64,000 bases of DNA, from assembly GCF_032854445.1 (NCBI RefSeq), contig NC_088300.1, positions 2,416,001 to 2,480,000 of the forward strand, written 5' to 3'. This stretch comes from Liolophura sinensis. Taxonomy: Eukaryota; Mollusca; Polyplacophora; Chitonida; Chitonidae. The position numbers and the translations under genes are program-made. Shown piece after piece: positions 47,301-57,314 of this stretch. The notes beneath the pieces were generated by a model. It saw only the letters and a list, made by a program, of their open reading frames with translations, made no database searches and was not told the DNA's origin. How positions within the stretch are numbered: position 1 is the first letter of the stretch; each line of letters begins with the position of its first letter.

Positions 47301-50300
47301 TGCCTGCAGTCCACAGTTATGAACGGCCCACATGTAAAACTGCCTGCAGTCCACAGTTGTGAACGGCCCGCATGTAAAACTGCCTGCAGTCCACAGTTAT
47401 GAATGGCCCACATGTAAAACTGCCTGCAGTCCACAGTTGCGAACAGCTCACATGTAAAACTGCCTGCAGTCCACAGTTATGAACGGCCCACATGTAAAAC
47501 TGCCTGCAATCCACAGTTGTGAACGGCCCACAGGTAAAACTGCCTGCAGTCCACAGTTATGAACGGCCCACATGTAAAACTGCCTGCAGTCCACAGTTAT
47601 GAACGGCCCACATGTAAAACTGCCTGCAGTCCACAGTTGTGAACGGCCCGCATGTAAAACTGCCTGCAGTACACAGTTATGAATGGCCCACATGTAAAAC
47701 TGCCTGCAGTCCACAGTTGCGAACAGCTCACATGTAAAACGGCCTGCAGTCCACAGTTATGAACGGCCCATATGTAAAACTGCCTGCAGTCCACAGTTGT
47801 GAACGGCCCACAGGTAAAACTGCCTGCAGTCCACAGTTGTAAACGGCCCACATGTAAAACTGCCTGCAGTCCACAGTTATGAACGGCCCACATGTAAAAC
47901 TGCCTGCAGTACACAATTATGAGCGGCCCACATGTAAAACTGCCTGCAGTCCACAGTTGTGAACGGCCCACAGGTAAAACTGCCTGCAATCCACAGTTGT
48001 GAACGGCCCACATGTAAAACGGCCTGCAGTCCACAGTTATGAGCGGCCCACATGTAAAACTGCCTGCAGTCCACAGTTGTGAACGGCCCACAGGTAAAAC
48101 TGCCTGCAATCCACAGTTATGAACGGCCCACAGGTAAAACTGCCTGCAGTCCACAGTTGCGAACAGCTCACATGTAAAACGGCCTGCAGTCCACAGTTAT
48201 GAACGGCCCACAGGTAAAACTGCCTGCAGTCCACAGTTGTGAACGGCCCACAGGTAAAACTGCCTGCAGTCCACAGTTGTGAACGGCCCACATGTAAAAC
48301 TGCCTGCAGTCCACAGTTATGAACGGCCCGCATGTAAAACTGCCTGCAGTACACAGTTATGAACGGCCCACATGTAAAACTGCCTGCAGTCCACAGTTGT
48401 GAACGGCCCACAGGTAAAACTGCCTGCAATCCACAGTTGTGAACGGCTCACATGTAAAACTACCTGCAGTCCACAGTTATGAGCGGCCCACATGTAAAAC
48501 TGCCTGCAGTCCACAGTTGTGAACGGCCCACATGTAAAACTGCCTGCAGTCCACAGTTATGAACGACCCACATGTAAAACTGCCTGCAGTCCACAGTTGC
48601 GAACAGCTCACATGTAAAACTGCCTGCAGTCCACAGTTATGAACGGCCCATATGTAAAACTGCCTGCAGTCCACAGTTATGAACCGCCCATATGTAAAAC
48701 TGCCTGCAGTCCACAGTTGTGAACGGCCCACATGTAAAACTGCCTGCAGTCCACAGTTATGAACGACCCACATGTAAAACTGCCTGCAGTCCACAGTTGT
48801 GAACGGCCCACATGTAAAACTGCCTGCAGTACACAGTAATGAACGGCCCATATGTAAAACTGCCTGCAGTCCACAGCTGTGAACGGCCCACATGTAAAAC
48901 GGCCTGCAGTCCACAGTTGTGAACGGCCCACATGTAAAACTGCCTGCAGTCCACAGTTGTGAACGGCCCACATGTAAAACTGCCTGCAGTCCACAGTTGC
49001 GAACAGCTCACATGTAAAACGGCCTGCAGTCCACAGTTATGAACGGCCCATATGTAAAACTGCCTGCAGTCCACAGTTGTGAACGGCCCACATGTAAAAC
49101 TGCCTGCAGTCCACAGTTGTGAATGGCCCACATGTAAAACTGCCTGCAGTCCACAGTTGTGAACGGCCCACATGTAAAACTGCCTGCAGTCCACAGCTAT
49201 GAACGACCCACAGGTAAAACTGCCTGCAGTCCACAGTTGTGAACGGCCCGCATGTAAAACTGCCTGCAGTCCACAGTTATGAGCGGCCAACATGTAAAAC
49301 TGCCTGCAGTCCACAGTTGTGAACGGCCCACAGGTAAAACTGCCTGCAGTCCACAGTTATGAACGGCCCACCTGTAAAACTGCCTGCAGTCCACAGTTAT
49401 GAACGGCCCACACGTAAAACTACCTGCAGTCCACAGTTGTGACCAGCCCAAATGTAAAATTACCTGCAGTCCACAGTTGGTATGTCACAGGTACCTTCTG
49501 TAATATCCAAGTCATCGCTACTAACATCAGATTTTACGGACAGCTTCAGGATTAATGGCTCACGGGTTGGATGATCGTGGATTTTTATTTTCAACTCCAC
49601 AACAAAGAGTTCTCGGTAGGTTCTATGAGCATACGTCAGCTTCTCTATTCTGAAGAATGTTCCCACCGTAGTTTCATTGAAAATTCCTAAAAAAAAGCAT
49701 TTCATACTGGTTATTTTCAGTTTAAACACACCATTTGTTGGGTATGAGATCTTCATTAAATAGAAAATAACAGTACACATTTAATTTCATTTCAAATAGA
49801 TCACCCATTGGGTGTGTCATTATTAGAAAATAGAAAACAACACATCACTTCCAATATTATCATCACTGAACCTACCTCCTCCCATCTCTAGAGAATAGGT
49901 TTTAATGACTGGAACTTTTGGTGCTGCTATGGAAATTTCAATTGCAATCAAGGCAGGAATCCTTGCCCTGTGAGAAGTTGCCTGAGCACCATTGTACAGT
50001 CCATTCATATGTATGGTGTCACTGTTAACGACGGTAGCAATATGACCATTACCAACTGTTGGCCATAAACCTCTATCAGTTGGCATTCTGAAACAATGAA
50101 AATACTAGAATCTAGACAGGGCACATTTAGGAACACCACACAAGAATTTAAATTGGGATGTAGCCCCACACAGCAGTAGTTAATCAATCTGTACATCAAT
50201 CAATACAACCTGTCCAGTTTGACAACATTTTAGGAATATTACTACCCTGTAGAGCTTATATCGCTGAATCACTCTCAGGTATGTGGTACAGCTCAAGGGC

Positions 50301-51172
50301 CAACTGTAGAAAGCTGTTTCTGACCAAACAGCAAGTCAAATTTAAAACCTCGTCATAATGTCTAGTATTTGGTAATGAAAGTTGATATTTTAACATGTCT
50401 GGTTGAAGATAACATTGATGATGTGGTCAAAACCTTGTTTTTTAGGACCATCATTGTGTGTCAAAAGTCAGAATTTATGTCAGAAATAGCCCTGTTAACT
50501 TTGCCCCCTGAAACGTTCACAATGATTGCTTACTACTGTTGGACAATAATGTCATAGTCAAAAAACAGTTTGTAGCTCCACAGTAGCCTGGACTTTATTG
50601 TGAACCCGGCAGTAACATTTGGCTACGATGTTGTAAGCAGTGCAGAACTGAGCAGAGACCATTATGCCATTAAGTACTTTACTACATTCTTCTCCATGAT
50701 CGCTTTAGTTGATACAAAAAACGCAGATAAAGAAAAGCCTTCTGTAACAATGGTAACACTAGTCTAGGGCATTAACCACAATGTAATGTACAAGATACAA
50801 GATGTGATTTCTTACTGGTCAACCTGGAATATGCTGTCATGTGGAGGTACATTTCCCAGCAGCCTTTGAATGTCATGTGACCTGTGAGGCAACACCTCTG
50901 GAGCTGACTCTACATTGTTACTCTTTTTCTCCAGGTCTATGAGATCATTTTGCACAGGGGGCTTGACCTTATCAGGAGGTAACTCGTCCTTCACAACTGG
51001 CTGCCCAAACCTGTTACCTGCCCGGTGCTGGATGTTATGAAGCTTTAAATAAGGTTTTCTCTGCCATGGTGAAGTCTTGTAACAGATTCCAGCAAACAGT
51101 AGAAAGACCAAGATCAATGTTGCTACTATCACAGTTTTCAGTTTCATATCTAACAACCATTCCACCAATTGC
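34468..51172 (-). CDS. GH65-family protein, PGGHG/ATHL1-like, membrane-anchored, probable pseudoenzyme
   Basis: Coding exons in order: 50816-51147 (exon to 51172), 49876-50087, 49464-49686, 46835-47019, 44919-45142, 43602-43776, 42805-43014, 42135-42344, 36422-36522, 35476-35604, 34468-34851. Summed length is 2385 bases, exactly 794 codons plus stop, with matching phases at all ten introns. Residues 6-23 form a signal-anchor helix (VIVATLILVFLLFAGICY), suggesting a type II secretory-pathway protein. Family landmarks are WPTVGNGHIATVVNSDTIHM, MNGLYNG, GALYSWETAYSG, VNNSMYTNSV and VWSEHTDGTGAV. Active family members remove glucose from glucosylgalactosyl-hydroxylysine of collagen. Here the conserved acid-bearing motif is RHYSTGD (Arg at about 464), the usual PDEYH position reads PGKSS (about 525-529) and the KQAD position reads KEPE (about 595-598), so catalysis is doubtful. 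The 5' untranslated exon was not located. Confidence 0.9.
35788..36115. repeat. 20/21-bp minisatellite in intron 9 of the GH65 gene
   Basis: About 15 imperfect units of ggaggtaacatttgcaggta with variants and occasional shorter insertions. It lies between the 36422-36522 and 35476-35604 exons. Three overlapping minus frames are open through it only because the unit has few stop words. Confidence 0.9.
36546..37440. repeat. 49-bp minisatellite directly upstream of a splice acceptor
   Basis: About 18 units of 49 bp (measured 37047 to 37096) built on gtactatttacaaatgcaca, tcaccattaccacaaaca and an AT dinucleotide run of variable length. On the gene's strand the array ends only about 24 bases before the acceptor of the 36422-36522 exon, so the branch-point region sits at or inside it. 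Degenerate 41-43-bp relatives continue to about 37640. Confidence 0.93.
37837..38009 (-). mobile_element. SINE, 5'-truncated, with 12-bp target duplication
   Basis: On the minus strand it runs from cacgtgag-type sequence through ccaccataatgctgaccgcc to aaaacaccaatca and poly(A). The tRNA-like head is missing. GAAATTGCAAAT at 37825-37836 is repeated at 38010-38021. It lies in intron 8 of the GH65 gene. Confidence 0.88.
39219..40868. repeat. 97-bp minisatellite in intron 8, 17 copies
   Basis: Units of 97 bp (39221 to 39318) beginning attagtgcctgcttgggtgg, with agactgtcaggcctgt, the palindromic cagcagctg and ggggcggccaggtgactta. Copies differ at only a handful of sites (for example gagg/gagtgg, atgagtgg/atgtgtgg), so the array is very homogeneous. 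No splice-junction origin was found. Confidence 0.95.
43958..44263 (+). repeat. Triplicated 102-bp fragment of a non-LTR retrotransposon ORF end
   Basis: Three tandem 102-bp units (starts 43958, 44060, 44162). Each plus-strand frame reads WNSLPASVQPASSVKSFKN, the conserved C-terminal signature found at the end of many LINE reverse-transcriptase proteins. The second copy has a stop (TAG) in place of the Trp. It lies in intron 5 of the GH65 gene, antisense to it. Confidence 0.7.
44299..44470. repeat. Microsatellite and T-rich tract
   Basis: (CTTT)n followed by (CT)n and a short (AT)n at about 44299-44362, then a T-rich low-complexity stretch at about 44400-44468. Intronic. Confidence 0.9.
45368..46193. 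repeat. 33-bp minisatellite in intron 4, about 25 copies
   Basis: Units of 33 bp (45421 to 45454) built on gtttgattcatgtggccgat and gtttacaccg, with a second version carrying catgctgcagatgtatgc. Because 33 is a multiple of three and the unit lacks stops, three frames (two plus, one minus) stay open for 190-267 codons. They carry 11-residue repeats. Confidence 0.95.
47128..49478. repeat. 40-bp minisatellite derived from an exon end plus splice donor
   Basis: About 58 units of 40 bp. On the gene's strand each unit copies the last 15 bases of the 49464-49686 exon (AACTGTGGACTGCAG) followed by 25 bases of intron (first unit gtaattttacatttgggc). The array starts at the true donor (49463/49464) and fills nearly the whole intron (47020-49463). 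In most units the donor dinucleotide GT is GC (ctgcaggcagtttta). GT is kept only in the true site, the adjacent unit near 49421 and one near 48461. Confidence 0.95.
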
Positions 51173-52134
51173 CTACAACATAAATAAAACAAAATTTAAG
51201 ACAAAGTAAATGAATTTCTGCAGAGGGAGAAATAATCTCTATTTCAAAAACACCAAAAATAGTTTTTACAATTACATCGACATTTTTTTATTTATTTAGT
51301 TATTTACATCACATGTGTTTAAAGTTGTACTGGTACTTTCACTTTAATTTGTATACCATTTGTTTCATCATTTAGACATTTTGGGTTTACTACCGGTAGT
51401 GACAGATATCAGCCAGAGTGCATAGGAAACTTGACCTTAGCCACTACTTGACAAATGTTCACACATTGAGCTATAGATGAACCATGAGCTGGATTTGAAC
51501 CATATGACATGACATAATACTCATGGCTTGAAGACAAACAACATTTTTATAAGCAATCACTCAGCAATAAATAAGGTTGTTTCTCTAACGTGAAAGTTTG
51601 CAGAAAGTAAGATCAGATTCCCTTTGAACATTTACATAAACAGTTGACCTGTCAAGGTTAAATTTGGCTGTGATCACAGGTCCAAATATCAAAATTGTCA
51701 CAACCAAGGTTTCTCAGCTACTACAGTCTATAACACACCCATTACATTCTTATCATGTTATGGTGGGATCATATTAGTGAGTGCATTATCAAAACCTTGC
51801 ATCACGCTCTTTTACATCTTATAGTGAATAATTCTATCAGATCCATCATACATCTCAATCTATAATTTTTTTCTCTTTCAGATTCTACATAGGGAAGAAT
51901 ACAGAAGAGCCACTTGACAGATGTCTTTAATATGGGCACATAACATTTTAGTCTTTGACAAACATATTATCCACTAATTATTTATCGATTCTGACAATTA
52001 TGTCAGCTGTAAAAAATAAAGCATCGAATTTAAATTGTTGAACTAAATTGATATCTTCAGCCTCTTGAATGTCTTTTACAATGGTGCATACAAAGCATGC
52101 TAGCAGGACAAATATCTGTGGACAATCATTCAAC

Positions 52135-52301
52135 AGATGGTTTGCAATGGCAGTCATCTTTGAGGTAAGTTTGTGTATTGCCCACTGGGTGTCTATTGTT
52201 GGAGGTGACATAAGCTGGGCAGAGGCCCTTGGCTGGAAAGGGCATACAATGGGCAATATACACAGACTTACCTCAAAGATGGCTACCATTGCAAACCATC
52301 T
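52135..52301. repeat. Foldback with about 55-bp arms
   Basis: agatggtttgcaatggcagt at the left is matched by the reverse complement of the right end (agatggtttgcaatggtagc), and the match continues through catctttgaggtaagt and gtgtat to ttgccca. The arms differ at few positions and a loop of about 55 bp separates them. It could be a MITE or a template for a long hairpin RNA. Confidence 0.8.
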
Positions 52302-52635
52302 ATACAACCAAATATAATCCAATAAAAGATTACAGAATGATTCTAACACATGGTAGGCTTACACCTAGTCAGAGTAGTGTGTGGGGATTTGAACAGGAGA
52401 TGCTACGACGATGATTTGATCAGCTTAAGGTAAGTTCTTATTCGGGCCGCCACGTGCTCTTCACCATGTAACTTAGGGTGCTCGTATCGACTGGGGTTGA
52501 GCAGCCATGAATATGGTGTATACAAATATTTAGTGTTCTTGGACTAGCCTACAGAGCGGTGAAGGCTACACAATGTCTTCTTATTCAACAACGTTAAATG
52601 TACTACCTCTACATTTTATATTTCTGACATTCATT

Positions 52636-52672
52636 CGGTCGATCGGTCGATCGGTCGACCGACCGACAGAGT
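52636..52672. repeat. GGTCGATC tandem with palindromic end
   Basis: cggtcgatcggtcgatcggt runs into cgaccgaccgac, so the tract is both an 8-bp tandem and a perfect foldback. Confidence 0.8.
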
Positions 52673-53952
52673 AAATATCAGAATGATAAACAAGGAGGGA
52701 GATCATTTAGCTCCCTGAATTGCATGTTTTCTAATAATTCCAGTGTGGCCCTGTCCTCTCTGTCATTTTAAGTTGCACTTGAGGAACCTGGGTCACAATA
52801 AATATTACTGTAACGGACAATAGTAATGTTTTTGTTATCTAAAACAATGACACGTTGTTGTTGTTTTGTTATCATCTTTTGAGAGGAAAACATTCAAGAT
52901 AACCGCAAATTAATGCTTCGCCATACTTGACTGCGTACCGTTTTACATACTTGCAATTTCTTTCCATAGCAAAACTGCACGTCGCATTTCATCAAGTTTT
53001 GACAGTCATTTTTGACAACAGTTTTGAGTTTTAGTAACTTCGTTTTAACTGGACTGGTACAAACGTGGAAATCCCCTTCAAGGGAAGTAACTCATGCTTG
53101 GTTAACTGTGAAGCGGATGGCGCCTCGCAGTCATTCGATGACAGATTCGTCTGGCGCCGGTGTGCTGTTCCATGCTTCTGAATATTTGAAGATTAAAATT
53201 GATTTTTTTAAATGTTTCAAAGTCACGCTTTAAAAAAAATTCAAAACTTTAAGAATATGGTACTAGGCGGATTATGTCACTATTGGGCCTACATAGGCCT
53301 ACATGCCAACGGATGATGTATATTAATATATGAAAAATAATTCCACCACACCGATGCCTACAATTTTTTTTTTCACTTTTTTGTGCATTGGTGGATAAAG
53401 TAAACTTATGCAGATATCAGTCGACCACGTAATGTATACTGGATTAAGCTCTAATGTATGTTTATGAAACAATGCAGGGCCTATTGTTAATTGTGCTGTA
53501 TATAGATGCATGTGTCTGCATGTTTGAAAAAATAAATATAACATAGACACTACCGTTATGCCATTTGTTAAGATTGTGAACTTATTGGTCTTTCATTTAG
53601 GACTAGATCTGAACAATGTAATTTTTAGATCGACGAGTTTGCTTTGAATATATTTAACACGAATCAATGATATCTGATATGTCGGCCTAATGTAATGTTT
53701 ATTGGTCTAAACTGTATATATCCACATGCCCTTCACACGCATGTAGACAGTGTATCACACACTTAAACTTAATTTACATGAGTCTGTGCACAAAATGCAA
53801 CTGTACCCTACGGTGTACAGTTAAATCGAGGAAAAACTGTTGTTGGTTAAACGCAACTTGCGTCCTGATCACCATATATAACTTACGTGCGCATACGTTC
53901 GGGACCGGGATATGTAGCGACATACACGTGTATATAATCATGCACGAGTCCA

Positions 53953-54051
53953 AGATTGCTCTGATGATATAGATTTGGTAAAATATTGCTCGTGGTTTGG
54001 GGTCATCCTTGGCAAAACAAAATTTTGCGAAACCTAACGTCAGAGCCATCT
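53953..54051. mobile_element. MITE-like foldback element, copy 2
   Basis: Ends agattgctctgatgatatag and the reverse complement of agatggctctgacgttaggt, related to the element at 7274-7379 over both arms and the ttggtaaaat inner blocks. Confidence 0.55.
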
Positions 54052-55299
54052 GAGACGTGTAGGCCTACATGTGCATGCATATGCATGGCTGCATGTACCT
54101 ACCTTTGTACGGCTCAGTACGATGTATGCCTCCATTGTAAAGTTCTGCAAAATCAATCACACTTTGCGCAATATAAGGTTTGTTCGAAGCACCGGTCGCC
54201 CAGGCTTCAGATTTATGAACTGTGTCAGCCGTTAGGCGGAAACCCGTGTCGGCACAATGTCACCATGCATAGCTCATTTAACTTTTCACATCACCGCCAA
54301 TTCCTGTGACAAGGGCGAACACCAGCCAATAAAAACTATATCGATACAAATGAATGGTCTGTTGGCGTGCGTAGATGGATGCGTGCTTGACGGACAAGTA
54401 GCAACCTGTAAATAATTGCAGACGGGGACCTGCGTGAGTGAGTTGTGGTACCTGTACTAGAATTCGACAGACCGTGCATATAAGTGCATTGACTAATTTA
54501 GGCAGACCTGAATAACGGAATGTTCCTTTGATGCATACAACCTAAAGGTAAACTGGAAAACACCTAGGCTATAGATTCATGAAGTATATTAATTACTGCA
54601 TACCGGTATGTGTTTGGTAATCACGATAATTCTCTTATACCACAACCAGTTCATTTTAACTGGTACATGTATTTACAGTATTTGTTTGTGTACTTTTACC
54701 TGAATGATTTATGTGCAAGGAAAAAAATATCTAAAATGATGATTTAGCCAAGTTAGCATCGTTTAATTGTGACATGTAGCCTAATTATATATATTGACTG
54801 GTACATATATAGCTCGACGGGAAACAAATGTAAAATGATTATTTAGCCAAGTTATAGGTCTATGTACAGATAATTTACACATGATATATGACTTGCATGG
54901 GTATATTTGTATTTACTGCAGAAAAATATCACCAACCGGTGCCATAAACAGAGAATGTATGAGCCATTGCCTGTATAACATAAGGGTACATGTACTGAAA
55001 GAACCATGGAATAGGTGGAAGATAACGTCAAGCATCCCGATAGATGGCGCCTCGGTGGAAAAGCGGCGAATGTGATTTCCACACAGGCCTTCGACAGACG
55101 AGAGGCTTTGGAAATTTGTGAGGTGAGTTCAGATCATTTATGTCAAGGCTGATAGTTACTGTTTGATTGTAAAACAATGTTATGGCTGTTCGTGAATGCT
55201 CTGTTCGATCAGTGGATGATTTATTTCCTGTTAGCCTGAGCCAGGTCTCGGCGGTTTGGTTGATGAACTGCTCATACAATTACCAAATCAAACTGCAAT

Positions 55300-55346
55300 T
55301 AGCCAAGGATCTCGGCTGTGATCTTTTAATATGGGATTAGGCGTAG
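55300..55346 (-). repeat. Dispersed repeat shared with 9397-9445
   Basis: agccaaggatctcggctgtg and atcttttaatatgggattag are the reverse complement, with few changes, of the sequence around 9397-9445. Only one arm of the foldback seen at 9382-9429 is present here. Confidence 0.5.
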
Positions 55347-57194
55347 ATGGCTAGCGGTCCCCGCGTATCAGTATATGTAAGCCACCCTTAGACCGAGGTC
55401 TCAGACTATACTGCGATAGGCAATAAATCGTAAAATTGCACATTTGTTGTATTTTTAGATTTTCAGAGGTTTCATATTTGTTTTCAGAAGAAATCATTTT
55501 AAAGGGCATAGGTTCATAAATGAAATTTAAAAACAAAACAGAAAAAAATAAACGTTTATCCTGTATGTTTCACGAAAAACTATTATTAAAACATAGTAAA
55601 CAAACGATTGAGAAAAGTGAGGAATTGAGGGTTTGTGGACAAGAAGGTCCTGATGGAACGCAATGTCAGTTGTACCTCAGAAAACAGATGAGACATTCAA
55701 TGTTTTTTGAGTAAATTAGACATTGATTGTTGGATTAATTAGTCAATGAAAATTGCCTGCTGTGATTCTTCAGCCTTTTTCTGAAGGCATTATTTTGTTT
55801 AGACTGATAAAATTATACTTTTTATGAAGCCCTGAAACTGGCCAATCCAATAAATGTGCATAAATTGCACTGAAAGTTGCTCTTTCATATAGGCGAAAAG
55901 GTTGAGGAATTAGGGTAACATTTTTGACAAGGCACAGTGGGACATTTTTTACCTTTGGGGATAAACTGTTAGAACTCAAAATTCTCTTATTAAATAAGTA
56001 GGCTATATTAGATCTTTCTGTACTTAGGTTTTGTTCGTTAGAATAATCATTTTACGGTAATATCAATGCGACTTAATATTTACTGCACATATTTATTTTA
56101 AGAGAGGAATTCACTCCTCAGGCATGAATCTGTAATCTGAGACCACTATCACAAAACTTCTACGATTGAAATGCTGTAATATGCATTGATGTAACAACTG
56201 CAGGCTAATTAATTTCTGGACTGACGGCTGGTGAATTCAGGTTAAATGCCATTTTGTCCTTCAAGAACATGCGTTAATACATGTACCTATCATTCACTGC
56301 ATGTTAAGAAAGAAAACCAATTCACAAATCGTGGTAATGGGGGCTTACACTGTAGCTCAGCTGGCCATTCATATGGTAGTAAAGGTAAGACCATTGTACA
56401 GTCTGCAGACCAGCTGTATAAGAGGTATATGTATAGATCTTGACATCCTAGGTTTATCTTTAAGCACCTCATTAACGGGGGACCATTTCTTTGTGGCCTG
56501 TTTGTTGTGGTGAATACAACATTGATAAGTGAAGAAACAAAACTCTTAAGAGTTGTGCATGTCCAAGAGCTGGGTGATAGCCTAGGTGATCAGCCTGCGA
56601 GTGGTGTTTGTTAGACAGGTGTGATGGGCAGGTAACAAGGTAAGGAGGGGAATGGAGTGGGATGGCCTCTGTTCATTCACCTTAAACTCTGACATGTATG
56701 CAGTTAGAAAATGTTGCAATAAAGCATTTCTGAAAGTTTCTGTGAGTACCAATTGGAAGTTGTTCTTGGTAAAAAAAAATTTATATATGTAGGTTATTTT
56801 GGCCTCTTGCTTTGATAATGAGCAAAAGTGTTTATAAATTAAAGGTTTATATGTGTTAATTTAGAATTTTTTAATTTATGTCTTCTGTACAGTAAATTCT
56901 ACAGTTGGCTATGACAGTCTTTAAGTGTTAAATAAGCTTGTAGCTTTTAAACTGTGGTGTGTACCAAAGTGTATTTCCTAGTACATAGGCACATATATAT
57001 ATTATATATATGTATATATATATAATATTTTGATAGTAGTTCATAGTATAATTCATGTGATTGATAACATTTTTACTCTCTAGATGTTTGAAGGAACAAA
57101 GGAGGCTCTAATATTTATTACTATTTTTAGCGAATCATTAGTCAAAGAAGAATGTTTGCTTTACAGGGTTAATTTGCACCTTACCTGCTTACAG

Positions 57195-57314
57195 ATCTTG
57201 TAATAGGACAGCTTAGTGCCTACATCTGGACTATATGAAAGAGTTTGCCGAAGACAAAGTGCCTTACAGTGGCAAAGAGCGGTTCAGTGCTGCGAAACTT
57301 GGCATTGTGTACTG
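57195..57314 (+). CDS. Possible first coding exon of the right-hand gene
   Basis: Preceded by a good acceptor (ttacctgcttacag) and followed by a donor (actg|gtaatc). All three frames are closed across the full exon, but ATG at 57235 opens a frame reading MKEFAEDKVPYSGKERFSAA then KLGIVY up to the donor in phase 2. The peptide looks protein-like but matches no family I recognise. Its phase does not join directly to the calponin-homology exon at 59926, so an intermediate exon would be needed. Confidence 0.3.

Larger units (their letters stand above)
51173..57194. other. Region between the GH65 gene and the right-hand gene
   Basis: No coding exon that I can support. It should hold the GH65 promoter and a 5' untranslated exon on the minus strand, because the 51172 end is an acceptor (ttatgttgtag). 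It contains a long foldback (52135-52301), a GGTCGATC cluster, a MITE copy (53953-54051), a dispersed repeat (55300-55346) and an AT microsatellite near 56995-57026. A good donor (gtgagt) at about 55123 on the plus strand could end a non-coding first exon. Confidence 0.45.

Noticed and set aside
47123-49451. Many minus-strand open frames with a Cys/Trp-rich 13-14-residue repeat
   Set aside because: They are readings of the 40-bp splice-donor minisatellite; frames change with every unit and there is no independent coding evidence.
52069-52349. Overlapping frames of 82 and 123 codons on opposite strands with a repeated peptide
   Set aside because: They reflect the two arms of the foldback at 52135-52301 read in opposite directions.
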